A stretch of 64,000 bases of DNA. It comes from Clostridia bacterium (GTDB lineage Bacteria > Bacillota > Clostridia > Acetivibrionales > DSM-2933). Positions 45,248-55,414 of the stretch are shown piece by piece (positions within the stretch are counted from its first letter, which is position 1; every line of letters starts with the position of its first letter). The stretch lies in the NCBI GenBank assembly GCA_026418275.1, contig JAOABQ010000049.1:1-64000 (forward strand), in the 5' to 3' direction. Under the pieces are notes generated by a model. It saw only the letters and a list, made by a program, of their open reading frames with translations. It searched no databases and was not told the origin of the DNA. Made by a program: the position numbers and the translations under genes.

Positions 45248-45258
45248 TGGGGTACTTA

Positions 45259-45355
45259 AGATAACGAACTGAAAAAGTAAAATTTCCATTTCTGACCCCT
45301 AAGTAAACCAAGTATTTCATCACTCGAATTTTACTATATTTACACTTAGTTATCT
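45259..45355. repeat. Repeat B, complete 97-bp copy 2
   Basis: Same length and layout as 37486-37582, with about ten substitutions. It lies between holA and sugE, ending 43 bp before the sugE start. Confidence 0.8.
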
Positions 45356-45397
45356 TTAAATGAAGAAATAACGAAATTTTTACAAGTAGGTGAAAAA

Positions 45398-45718
45398 ATG
45401 GCATGGATATACCTCTTTATTGCAGGGATTTTTGAAATTGGCTGGGCAGTTGGACTTAAATATACCGAAGGATTTACGAAGCTTTGGCCAAGTTTCATAA
45501 CGATTGTTGGAATGATTGCGAGCTTTCTTTTTTTATCCATTGCGGTTAAAACCCTTCCTATTGGAACCGCTTATGCGGTATGGACCGGGATTGGCACCAT
45601 GGGTACCGTCATGATTGGTATGTTTTTTTTGGGAGAACCAAAGGACTTAATAAGAATCCTTTGCATCGCAATGATTTTTATCGGGATTGCAGGCCTTAAA
45701 ATCATGTATTCCAAATGA
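45398..45718 (+). CDS. sugE: SMR family guanidinium exporter SugE/Gdx
   Basis: This 106-residue four-helix membrane protein belongs to the SMR family, Gdx subtype, which exports guanidinium in exchange for protons. Seen: AGIFEIGWAVGLKYTEGFTKLWPS with the central Glu13 and the Gdx-type Trp, and GTAYAVWTGIGTMGTV. No guanidine riboswitch is visible upstream; instead repeat B lies there. A strong bidirectional hairpin follows. Confidence 0.9.
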   Translation: MAWIYLFIAGIFEIGWAVGLKYTEGFTKLWPSFITIVGMIASFLFLSIAVKTLPIGTAYAVWTGIGTMGTVMIGMFFLGEPKDLIRILCIAMIFIGIAGLKIMYSK

Positions 45719-45733
45719 TAAATAGCGTGCAAT

Positions 45734-45789
45734 AAAAAATATGGCAGAGCAATGGAAGGCTTTAATAAACCATACTCTGCCATATTTTA
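45734..45789. terminator. Bidirectional terminator between sugE and the anti-sigma gene
   Basis: AAAATATGGCAGAG pairs perfectly with CTCTGCCATATTTT around a 26-nt loop. Confidence 0.85.
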
Positions 45790-45812
45790 TAGGTATTTCT
45801 GGATTCTTAAGT

Positions 45813-46724
45813 CTAATTCATTTCTATAATCTTTTTTGCTATGTTCTTAGCCATTTCCATATCTAATGGGCTTCCATTATCCTGGACTCGGTAAATCATA
45901 CCGTTGTATTCAAAATCCATAAACTTGATAGGTTTCAAATCTGTTGGTTTTTGTGTGAGGTCGGTATAACTCATTGATCCGTCTTCAGTTGCTTTGGTAG
46001 GGTAGGTTGGTATCATACCGTCAGCCCAGTATAGGATGGTATCTCCGATCTGAGTTTCGGTAATATCCATATCGTTTTCCTTGTACCCCTTTTTATTTAC
46101 CGATGTTCCTTTCTTGACACTAATGGTGATTGCGCTGCCTGTATCCGATTTATACGAAGCAGAGATACTTTTTTCAACGCTTTCATCCTTTAGAAGTTCT
46201 TCATTGGATGCTTTTGTCCATTTATTGATTGTTTCATCATAAGGGCCGCTGGAAACGCCAATTATCATTTTTCCCTCTAGTTGGTAAGCGTTTTCGAGAG
46301 ATTCAGGGAGATTGGCGCTGTAACCGATTTTTTCCTTAATCTCTGAATCGCTAATATTTTCTGAAAGATTTCTACCAAAATTAATGGTAGGGTTTTTCTC
46401 CTCAACCACCTTATATTCGTTTCCTGTCTTTTTAATACCGAAAATGGTGGTTACCTTGTCGATTCCTTCAATCGCCAGTACCCGTGCTTCTTTTGAGAAG
46501 GTAAAAACGCCTCCTGCCGTAATGATTAATGCACACAGAGTTCCTGCCAAAGCCCTCTTCATATTTAAATTGAGTAAAAAGCTGTTAAGTTTCATAGTAT
46601 TACCTCCATTCGAATTTACTTCTTCATGTATTTTCTCCAACATGCCTCCAGGAAGGTTTACTTCCTTAGCCTTGTATTCAAGGCGCTTTTCAAGCAGTTT
46701 ATCATAAAAAGTATTTGGTTCCAT
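45813..46724 (-). CDS. Membrane anti-sigma factor-like protein, DUF4367 type
   Basis: This 303-residue protein has a short cytoplasmic N-terminal part (about 1-50), one membrane helix (about 55-74, MKRALAGTLCALIITAGGVF) and an extracytoplasmic domain resembling DUF4367: YQLEGKMIIGVSSGP, KKGYKENDMDITETQIGDTILYW in pieces, and KFMDFEYNGMIYRVQD. Its ATG overlaps the stop of the ECF sigma gene by one base (TAATG). This layout is typical for a sigma/anti-sigma pair. The signal sensed is unknown. Confidence 0.85.
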   Translation of the reverse strand: MEPNTFYDKLLEKRLEYKAKEVNLPGGMLEKIHEEVNSNGGNTMKLNSFLLNLNMKRALAGTLCALIITAGGVFTFSKEARVLAIEGIDKVTTIFGIKKTGNEYKVVEEKNPTINFGRNLSENISDSEIKEKIGYSANLPESLENAYQLEGKMIIGVSSGPYDETINKWTKASNEELLKDESVEKSISASYKSDTGSAITISVKKGTSVNKKGYKENDMDITETQIGDTILYWADGMIPTYPTKATEDGSMSYTDLTQKPTDLKPIKFMDFEYNGMIYRVQDNGSPLDMEMAKNIAKKIIEMN

Positions 46725-47302
46725 TATGCATTACACTCCTTTTCTTTATATTCCGATCGGTAATAGTCGGGTTCAACCTGTTTTCTTAATTCTTTATACA
46801 GTAATTTTCTTGCACTGGACAGCCTTGATTTTACGGTTCCCTGAAAACAGCCCAAAGTTTTTGCAATTTCCCGGGTGGACATATGGTTGAAATAATACAA
46901 AACAACAACAGTTCGGAGTTTTTTGTTTAACTTCTCCATTGCTTTGTTTAAAGCAGCTTTTTCATCTTTGGATTCTATATCCGAGTTCATATTGAAAGTA
47001 TCTTGTATATGCGGGCTGATATCTTCAAAAGATACCTTGTCTTTATTTTTTGAACACATTCGCCAACTAAGGCGTACCACCGTTTTGTAAAACCATGATT
47101 TAAAGGCATCAGGGTTTCTTAAATTTTTAATTTCCCGGAAACACTGTACAAAGGCTTCTTGCGTGATATCTTCAGCCATTTGCTTTTGTCCGCATATGAG
47201 ATAGGCTGTTCCGAGAGCCATGGGACCATATTTATGAAAAAGCAGATTGAATCCTTCTTGATCTCCCAGCTGGCAGAGTTTTATGATATCTGTATCGTTC
47301 AA
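46724..47302 (-). CDS. ECF RNA polymerase sigma factor
   Basis: This 192-residue sigma-70 family ECF factor has region 2 (LFHKYGPMALGTAYLICGQKQ and AEDITQEAFVQCFREI) and region 4 (LNKKLRTVVVLYYFNHMSTR then EIAKTLGCFQGTVKSRLSSAR). It is read from a TTG start with AAAGGAG upstream. The anti-sigma gene follows by a one-base overlap. A sequence resembling an ECF promoter (47346-47371) lies just upstream, so autoregulation is likely. The pair interrupts the usual holA-rpsT order. Confidence 0.93.
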   Translation of the reverse strand: MNDTDIIKLCQLGDQEGFNLLFHKYGPMALGTAYLICGQKQMAEDITQEAFVQCFREIKNLRNPDAFKSWFYKTVVRLSWRMCSKNKDKVSFEDISPHIQDTFNMNSDIESKDEKAALNKAMEKLNKKLRTVVVLYYFNHMSTREIAKTLGCFQGTVKSRLSSARKLLYKELRKQVEPDYYRSEYKEKECNA

Positions 47303-47345
47303 TTACTTTCATCTCCTTTCTTCTTTAGGGCCCTTTATCATATAA

Positions 47346-47371
47346 GATACATGAAAAAAGGAAACGGTTCA
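47346..47371 (-). promoter_or_regulatory. Possible ECF autoregulatory promoter
   Basis: On the minus strand TGAACCGTTTC (47361-47371) and GTATC (47346-47350) are spaced 15 bp apart from GAACC, about 45 bp before the sigma start. The -35 type GAAC is usual for ECF promoters. Confidence 0.45.
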
Positions 47372-47620
47372 AAAAATTTTATTTAAATTATTTAAATAAT
47401 AAATAGATAAAAATTCATGAGCGGTAATGCCCGGTTTTAAAATGCGGTTTATAAGGGACTAGCGATGAGTTTGAATGAATACGAATGGGGAGAACTGTGA
47501 TATTGAAATAGAAAGGGGAATTGAAAAATCAAGGTGAATTCTCATTTTTGAGTTATTAATGTATAAAAAAAAAATCTGTTTTTCCGAAATGTATAAGGCA
47601 GACAAGATTTTAAGAAAATA

Positions 47621-47652
47621 AAAAAACGTACCTTTGTGTAGTACGTTTTTAT
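47621..47652 (-). terminator. Terminator of rpsT
   Basis: On the minus strand AAAACGTAC pairs with GTACGTTTT and is followed by T's. Confidence 0.85.
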
Positions 47653-47654
47653 TA

Positions 47655-47918
47655 TTATTTATTTAGTGAATTTATCGCTTTAGCAAGTTTTGATTTTCTT
47701 CTCGCAGCGGTATTCTTATGCAACACGTTTTTTGCTGCTGCTTTATCTATTGTCTTTATAGCGTTTTTAAAAGTTTCAGTAACTGCGGCATCCCCTTTAG
47801 CAATAGCTTCTTTGCATTTTCTGATGGATGTTTTTAATACTGATTTTTTAATGCTATTTTTCAAGGTTTTAACTTTTGTTACTTTTACTCTTTTTAAAGC
47901 AGATTTAATATTTGGCAA
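47655..47918 (-). CDS. rpsT: 30S ribosomal protein S20
   Basis: This 87-residue, very basic protein binds 16S rRNA in the 30S body. Seen: MPNIKSALKRVKVTKVKTLK at the N-terminus and NVLHKNTAARRKSKLAKAI at the end, both typical of S20. The TTG at 47918 is the start; AGGAGGTG stands just upstream and S20 proteins begin MPNIKSA. Upstream extension of the frame is not needed. It is divergent from gpr, a conserved neighbour. Confidence 0.97.
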   Translation of the reverse strand: MPNIKSALKRVKVTKVKTLKNSIKKSVLKTSIRKCKEAIAKGDAAVTETFKNAIKTIDKAAAKNVLHKNTAARRKSKLAKAINSLNK

Positions 47919-48197
47919 ACTTTTCACCTCCTGCGAGTTAGTCAACATGAAGTATTCTACCACGAAAAAAATTAAAATGCAAGTACAAATTCTAAGTATT
48001 GAAAATAATTTATGTGGAAAAATAAAAAAGAATGAAAACCTTAAGATTTTTTCTTTTAATTTGTAGAAGTTACGATCATTTTATAATATTTGCACAATTG
48101 AAGCAGCTGATGAAAAGAAAGGATAAGCAGAGGATTTTAAACAAAATCCATCTATTATAATAGTAAATCCATGAACTGAATATGAAGAGAGGGTTAG

Positions 48198-49202
48198 ATG
48201 ATGCTAAGAAAAAGAAACATAAGGACCGACCTTGCTTTAGAAGCCCAGGAATTATTTACACAGCAGAGTCAGGGAAAAGTAACTGAAAGCCATAGTCCTC
48301 CGGGTGTAGAAGTTGAAAATGCAGGAAATGATGAAATCAAAATAACACGCGTAAAAATTACATCACCTACCGGAGAAGCTGCTTTGGGAAAACCCATGGG
48401 GAACTATATTACTATTGAGACTCCCGGTTTAAGGGATAACGACCAGGTATTATCGGAAAATACCAGTAAGGCTTTGGTAGAAGAGTTATCGAGAATTGTT
48501 AAGCTCAATGACAAGTCAATAACTTTAGTGGTTGGACTGGGCAACTGGAATGTTACACCTGATGCGTTAGGTCCTAAGGTAATATCCAGTATGATGATAA
48601 CAAGACATCTATTGGAGTATGTACCGGAACAGGTAGACAAGGGGGTACGTCCTGTTTGTGCTATTGCTCCCGGAGTTTTAGGGATTACCGGTATTGAAAC
48701 GGGAGAAATTGTAAGGGGTATTGTGGACCGGATAAAACCGGATTTGGTTATTGCCATTGATGCCTTGGCGTCACGCAGAATGGACCGTGTCAGTACCACC
48801 ATTCAAATTGCAGACACGGGTATATCACCGGGCTCAGGTGTAGGCAATAAAAGGATGGAGATTTCAAAAGCTACGCTGGGTGTACCGATCATTGCAATCG
48901 GTGTACCCACAGTGGTAGATGCAGCTACAATGGCAAATGACACAATTGACCTTGTTTTGGATGAAATGATTAGACAGGCACCGCAGGGAAGTGATTTTTA
49001 CAGTTCACTCAATAATATTGACCGGGATGAAAAATATGAACTGATCCGGGAAGTGTTAAACCCTTATATAGGCCAACTCATTGTTACACCGAAAGAAATC
49101 GATGATATCATTGAAAGGATTTCCAAGGTCATTGCCAATGGCTTAAATATTGCACTGCATCCGGGGGTTACGGTAGAGGACATGAACCGGTATATCCAGT
49201 AA
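48198..49202 (+). CDS. gpr: Germination protease GPR
   Basis: This 334-residue spore protease (family A25) degrades small acid-soluble proteins at germination. Seen: N-terminal NIRTDLALEAQELFTQ (propeptide region), VGLGNWNVTPDALGPKVI, CAIAPGVLGITGIETGEIV, DLVIAIDALASRRMDRVSTT, and GVGNKRMEISKATLGVPIIAIGVPTVVDA in pieces. The second ATG at 48201 is equally possible. Expected to be made in the forespore as zymogen. A hairpin terminator follows. Confidence 0.95.
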   Translation: MMLRKRNIRTDLALEAQELFTQQSQGKVTESHSPPGVEVENAGNDEIKITRVKITSPTGEAALGKPMGNYITIETPGLRDNDQVLSENTSKALVEELSRIVKLNDKSITLVVGLGNWNVTPDALGPKVISSMMITRHLLEYVPEQVDKGVRPVCAIAPGVLGITGIETGEIVRGIVDRIKPDLVIAIDALASRRMDRVSTTIQIADTGISPGSGVGNKRMEISKATLGVPIIAIGVPTVVDAATMANDTIDLVLDEMIRQAPQGSDFYSSLNNIDRDEKYELIREVLNPYIGQLIVTPKEIDDIIERISKVIANGLNIALHPGVTVEDMNRYIQ

Positions 49203-49281
49203 ATCTTTTATAGCACAATGAGATACCTATTGGCATTTGATTGAATTTTCATAATAATCATTTTCACCATCTATTTGGATG

Positions 49282-49316
49282 AGACTGGGAGGCTTTACCC
49301 GGTCTTATCTATTTTA
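49282..49316 (+). terminator. Terminator after gpr
   Basis: AGACTGGG pairs with CCCGGTCT around an 8-nt loop, followed by TATCTATTTT. Confidence 0.6.
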
Positions 49317-49413
49317 CGGGAATTACATTAAATCTATAACATTTTGTTTATCATGTATTATAAAAGTATTCAGTGTATGCTCTCTCAGGTGTTTGGCATT
49401 TGTCACATTCTAT

Positions 49414-49510
49414 AGATAACGAGCTGTAAAAGTAAAATTTCGATTTCTGACACCTAAGTAAACCAGGTATTTCATCTCTCGGATTTTACTATGTTTATAC
49501 TTCGTTATCT
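49414..49510. repeat. Repeat B, complete 97-bp copy 3
   Basis: Differs from 37486-37582 at only about seven positions. The inverted ends extend outward by a few bases (TATAGATAACGA / TCGTTATCTATA). It lies between gpr and the M50B-like gene. Confidence 0.82.
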
Positions 49511-49650
49511 ATACATAGAAGCGTTCAGAGTTAAGGAAATGGAAATAAACGGACAGGAAATAAATAGATACCTCAAAAGGGGAGGCGCCTGTTTGATGCC
49601 GTATCCAACCCTATGAGGCCCTCGAGGTAAAAGAAAAGCTTCCTTTTTTA

Positions 49651-49680
49651 CTCCCCAGAAGTTATAATTTTCTTGGGGAG
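49651..49680 (+). promoter_or_regulatory. Hairpin covering the ribosome site of the M50B-like gene
   Basis: CTCCCCA (49651-49657) pairs with TGGGGAG (49674-49680), which is part of the GGGGAGGGAG ribosome site. An upstream GGGGAGG (49579-49585) could compete for the same CTCCCC and free the site. Confidence 0.45.
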
Positions 49681-49687
49681 GGAGATC

Positions 49688-50386
49688 ATGAAGCAAATCG
49701 GAAGATATATAGTGATATTGATTGTAATCATGGCACTATGGAACACAGTTATTGTTAAGCCTTTAAAAGTTTTTACGGTTTATTTGCATGAGTTGGGTCA
49801 CACGGTTATGGCTTTTGTATTCGGCTACGGAATCAAAGAATTTAAAGTAAATTATAATGAGGGCGGATACACTGTCGTGCAGGCAAAAGGATGGTTTTCT
49901 GAATTCATGATTGCAAACGGGGGATACCTGGGAAGCGTTTTTCTTGCTCTGCTTATTTTATACCTAAGAAAAACTTCATTTAAAAAATATATTATGGGTT
50001 CACTTGCCATTGTGTTTTTAATTATTTCTTTGAAATATTCAAGTTTTCGATCCTTTACTCCGTATTATTCCATTATGTTTGCAGCAGTTGTTCTTGCACT
50101 TTACATGATTCAAAATGAAAAACTCAATGATTGGGTGATTGATATAGTCGGGATTTCCAGCTTAGCCTACGCATTTTATGATACTTTTGTAGATACCATT
50201 CTACTTCAGATTAATTTAAAACTTCATTTGATTGAAGACTGGAGGGGAGGACCTGTAACCGATGCCATGAAACTTGCGGAAATGACCTACATACCCGCAG
50301 TTGTATGGGGAACCCTATGGATATTGGTTGCCGTTCTGGCATCAAAAGCTGTATTGCTGAAAGCACCTTCAAAGGGCAAAAAATAG
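49688..50386 (+). CDS. M50B-like membrane metalloprotease
   Basis: This 232-residue integral membrane protein has the zinc motif HELGH (His34, Glu35, His38) right after the first helix, followed by several membrane helices (about 75-95, 102-120, 123-142, 205-225). It matches the M50B-like/YvbJ-type site-2 protease-like family. The third zinc ligand is not obvious, though DWRGGPVTDAM may take part. Substrate unknown. The ATG at 49688 follows GGGGAGGGAG, which may be masked by a hairpin. ligA begins 88 bp later, perhaps on the same transcript. Confidence 0.8.
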   Translation: MKQIGRYIVILIVIMALWNTVIVKPLKVFTVYLHELGHTVMAFVFGYGIKEFKVNYNEGGYTVVQAKGWFSEFMIANGGYLGSVFLALLILYLRKTSFKKYIMGSLAIVFLIISLKYSSFRSFTPYYSIMFAAVVLALYMIQNEKLNDWVIDIVGISSLAYAFYDTFVDTILLQINLKLHLIEDWRGGPVTDAMKLAEMTYIPAVVWGTLWILVAVLASKAVLLKAPSKGKK

Positions 50387-50437
50387 CAGTAACCCTATTT
50401 CTAAGGCGACTATTTATTAAGATATGCATTAAAATGA

Positions 50438-52453
<2,016 letters not shown>

Positions 52454-52514
52454 GAATTATATTGAGGCTTTTAAAAAATACGCGAATGTGTGAAAAACCG
52501 GTTTAAATATGGGG

Positions 52515-52553
52515 AAGGACCAATTATGAAAGTATAGTTGGTTCTTTTTATAA
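52515..52553 (+). terminator. Terminator after ligA
   Basis: AAGGACCAATTAT pairs with ATAGTTGGTTCTT around a small loop, followed by TTTATA. Confidence 0.7.
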
Positions 52554-52594
52554 AGCGGGTTCTAAACAATATGGCAAATAATATTGAACGGGAA

Positions 52595-52629
52595 AAAGAT
52601 TTTACATCGCGCTTCAGTTTCCTTGGTTT
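52595..52629. repeat. Repeat A, truncated copy 3
   Basis: Only the first third of the 94-bp repeat A is present (from AAAGATTTTACATCGCGC to TTCCTTGGTTT); the CGTGAAAAT hairpin half is missing. Confidence 0.65.
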
Positions 52630-52773
52630 CCGGTACTTACTGCACGCAATATAATAATGCATAGGAATTAATTGCTTTGGAAAGTACCTTTTGAGAAAGG
52701 GGTATATCCCCTTTTAATGCAAATGAATATAAAACGTAAAATCTTAATGCGAACGGGAAGGTTGGGATGAGAT

Positions 52774-53337
52774 TTGGACAGGGGTTTTTCAAACTATATT
52801 GTTTTGATCCTATTGATTTTAGCCTTCTTTTCAGTATTGCTTTTCATCATTATTAAAAAGTTTAAAAACCGCTACAACAGAAGTAAAAAGGTGTATCCAG
52901 AAATAAAATCGGGAAATATCAGCATTTTTTTCGATGAGAGAAACAATGTATCAATCATACCCTATGTAAAAGACAAGTATGGTGCAGGGAGAGCAATTTC
53001 AAACCTTCAAACCAAAAATTTTCCCTATACTGCCAACCAGCTTGGAGCGTTAATAAGGTATGCCATGAAACTGTGTGAAGACGGAAAACCGTGTTCGAAT
53101 CAGGAGTTAATGGTAAAGCTAAATTATCCTACTTGGAAGGAGTTTACAAGAGATAAAAGAAATATATCTTTGCATTATCGGGAAGGACAAGGCATATTAT
53201 TTAATACAACAAGGCGTTTAAGTGATGGCGCTTACCAGTTTAACCGTACTGGCTTTGATGCAGTAGTTAAAGGCAGTGCGTCAGACAAGGAATTGGGTGA
53301 AACTGTTTTGTCCCTTTTAGGACTTTGCAGAAGTTAA
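52774..53337 (+). CDS. Membrane-anchored protein with shared unknown domain (short paralogue)
   Basis: This 187-residue protein has one N-terminal membrane helix (about 7-28), a basic stretch, then a domain of about 135 residues found again in the protein at 53605. Shared pattern: ISIFF, NxVSIIPYVKDKYGAGRA, ANQLG, PCSNQELMVKL, WKEFTRDKRNISL, GILFNTTRR, GAYQFN, ELGETVLSLLGLC. I recognise no family. TTG start with GGGATGAG before it. The two genes are 267 bp apart, with no terminator clearly seen between, so they could be co-regulated. Confidence 0.7.
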   Translation: MDRGFSNYIVLILLILAFFSVLLFIIIKKFKNRYNRSKKVYPEIKSGNISIFFDERNNVSIIPYVKDKYGAGRAISNLQTKNFPYTANQLGALIRYAMKLCEDGKPCSNQELMVKLNYPTWKEFTRDKRNISLHYREGQGILFNTTRRLSDGAYQFNRTGFDAVVKGSASDKELGETVLSLLGLCRS

Positions 53338-53604
53338 AATATCGTTAGACTTTTACATAAATGAGAGATACGAGAGTATTGACGCAAATTCTCATATTGT
53401 TTTTACAAAAATTATGGTAAAATAATTTTAGAGTAATTATAATAATATGTAAATGAATATAAACTGTTCCAAGAAAGATATAATTATTTTAAATATTAAA
53501 ATATAAAGTTAAAAGGTATGTTTTCAGATTTTAAAAATACTATTTAAAAGCAGGGAGGGTGGAGTTATTTTCAGTTTATAATTGTTTAAGAAGGGGTAGA
53601 TTCT

Positions 53605-54873
53605 ATGGGATGGTTTTTGTACGTGTACATCGTTTTTGAGGTTTTATTCCTTGCGTTTTTGGTGTATTTGGTTATTTGGTACTTTAAACTTAAGATACCT
53701 GAAAAATACACTCAAAAAATAATGGAATTACTCAAAAAACTAAAAATGGACAAAATTTTTAAAAGTGCGGTAGAAAGCATTCAGGAAGTATTGGAAAACT
53801 TTAAGTATGCTAGGAAAGAGAAAAGCCTAAAAAAGTCAAAAGAGAGTGTTGTTGATACGCAGAGTACTGAAAAAGGGCCACTATACAGCAATCCGCCTGA
53901 CGAAAGGAAAGGACCGGTTTTGGAAAAGAAAATACCGGTTGTCGAGCCTCCTCACTATGAAGATAAGAGACCGGTGTGGCAGGAAAGAAAGCCCATTCAA
54001 ACGGTTAACAATTTGCAATTTGCTGAAAACCAACAATTATACCAGCCAAATAGGATAGCATTCGCAGAGAATCAGCTCAATCCAAACAGACCGGTTTTTG
54101 CGGACAATAGCCCGGTGGAGCGCCAACCGGTATACGCCGAGCGACAAATGATGCCTTCGGAAAATACTTCACAGTACCTGGATAAAGGCAGACCCGTCTA
54201 TCAGGCTGGCAATTCCGTTTTTGTTGAGAATCCTCCACAAAATGTAGAAATTAGGAGGGGTGTTTACGAGGGGAATTCCATGTATATGGAAAATCACACA
54301 TCTTTGGCGGAGAGTTACACTGAAAGCAATACATATTATGGGAATCACAGTAATAAGAATGCTGAGAATAAATTTAAAAGATCTGTTACAAGATCCGGAA
54401 AGAGTTCGATTAATCGAAAAACCGGGAAAATAGAACTGGTACAAACAGGATTTATCAGCTTGTTTTTCAGTAATGCAAATCATGTCATTATTATTCCGTA
54501 TGCGAAGGATAAAAACGGAAAAGGGCGGGCATTAAACGGGCTTATCTATATACCTTATCCTTTTGTAGCGGATCAACTTGGGGAGGCTGTCTTTAAAGCC
54601 TTTGACGATTCCGAACACGCAGCACCCTGCACAGACAAGGAACTGATTTCCAAGTTGAAGGTCAAAAGGTGGGAGGAATTTACATACGGTAAAAGGTATA
54701 TCTCTTTAAGGTTTGACGATTATTACGGGATTGTTATCAATACCACAACAAGAGATCCGCAAGGAGCATACCGGCTTAACTGTCCGGACGGAATGGAGAA
54801 AGTTTTAAGAATGGATGTAGATGAAAGGGAACTGGGGGAAACAATTTTAAACCTTTTGCTGCGTTGTAAATAA
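53605..54873 (+). CDS. Membrane-anchored protein with shared unknown domain (long paralogue)
   Basis: This 422-residue protein has an N-terminal membrane helix (about 5-26), a basic coiled segment (30-85), a Pro/Asn/Glu-rich low-complexity middle (about 95-250) with loose repeats such as NRPVFADN, RQPVYAER, GRPVYQAGN and RRGVYEGN, and a C-terminal domain (about 285-422) paralogous to the neighbour: ISLFF, HVIIIPYAKDKNGKGRA, ADQLGEAV, PCTDKELISKL, WEEFTYGKRYISL, GIVINTTTR, ELGETILNLLLRC. No export signal beyond the anchor. GAAGGGG precedes the ATG. Function unknown. Confidence 0.72.
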   Translation: MGWFLYVYIVFEVLFLAFLVYLVIWYFKLKIPEKYTQKIMELLKKLKMDKIFKSAVESIQEVLENFKYARKEKSLKKSKESVVDTQSTEKGPLYSNPPDERKGPVLEKKIPVVEPPHYEDKRPVWQERKPIQTVNNLQFAENQQLYQPNRIAFAENQLNPNRPVFADNSPVERQPVYAERQMMPSENTSQYLDKGRPVYQAGNSVFVENPPQNVEIRRGVYEGNSMYMENHTSLAESYTESNTYYGNHSNKNAENKFKRSVTRSGKSSINRKTGKIELVQTGFISLFFSNANHVIIIPYAKDKNGKGRALNGLIYIPYPFVADQLGEAVFKAFDDSEHAAPCTDKELISKLKVKRWEEFTYGKRYISLRFDDYYGIVINTTTRDPQGAYRLNCPDGMEKVLRMDVDERELGETILNLLLRCK

Positions 54874-54899
54874 TCGCTTTCTTAAATAAATAAGAACAG

Positions 54900-54945
54900 A
54901 ACCTCTATGCTGCTTATGTATATTTGCAGACAAGAGGTTTTTTAT
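54900..54945 (+). terminator. Terminator after the long paralogue
   Basis: AACCTCT pairs with AGAGGTT, with an inner CTGC/GCAG stem, followed by TTTTTATTT. Confidence 0.7.
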
Positions 54946-55043
54946 TTGATGGTGTGATTTTTTGTAAATAGTCGCATTAGTAAGGGTTTGGATAGCCTGT
55001 CACTGCATAGATAAGAATGTCAAAGGCAATACTTTATGAATCA

Positions 55044-55072
55044 TTGACGCAATAGAACTCATTTTATATAAT
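55044..55072 (+). promoter_or_regulatory. Promoter of gatCAB
   Basis: TTGACG, a 17-bp spacer and a consensus TATAAT stand 28 bp before the gatC start. Confidence 0.8.
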
Positions 55073-55099
55073 AGTCATTATGAATGGGAGGGGAACTTT

Positions 55100-55387
55100 A
55101 TGAAGATAAATAAAGAAATGATAGAGCATGTGGCAAATCTTGCAAGATTAAACCTTACTGAAGGTGAAAAGGAAAAGCTGACAAAAGAGATGGAAAATAT
55201 ACTTTCCTACGTGGACAAGCTGAACGAACTGGATACATCCAATGTGAATCCTACTGCCCATGTGATGCCGATAAAAAATGTTTTTAGAGAAGATCAGGTC
55301 CAAAAATCATTTGACAGGGATAAAATTCTTATGAATGCTCCATCCAAGGAAGAGGGCTGTTTTAAAGTTCCAAAGGTTGTAGAGTAA
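55100..55387 (+). CDS. gatC: Asp-tRNA(Asn)/Glu-tRNA(Gln) amidotransferase subunit C
   Basis: This 95-residue subunit stabilises the GatAB amidotransferase. Seen: VANLARLNLTEGEKEKLTKE, YVDKLNELDTSNVNPTAHV, FREDQV and the C-terminal APSKEEGCFKVPKVVE, all typical of GatC. GGGAGGGG precedes the ATG. First gene of gatCAB behind a near-consensus promoter. Confidence 0.96.
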   Translation: MKINKEMIEHVANLARLNLTEGEKEKLTKEMENILSYVDKLNELDTSNVNPTAHVMPIKNVFREDQVQKSFDRDKILMNAPSKEEGCFKVPKVVE

Positions 55388-55414
55388 AGATTTTAAGGAA
55401 ATGGAGGAGAAAAC

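Noticed and set aside
45200..45397. Guanidine riboswitch before sugE
   Set aside because: No ACGR-loop hairpin pair or ykkC core is visible; the interval is filled by repeat B.
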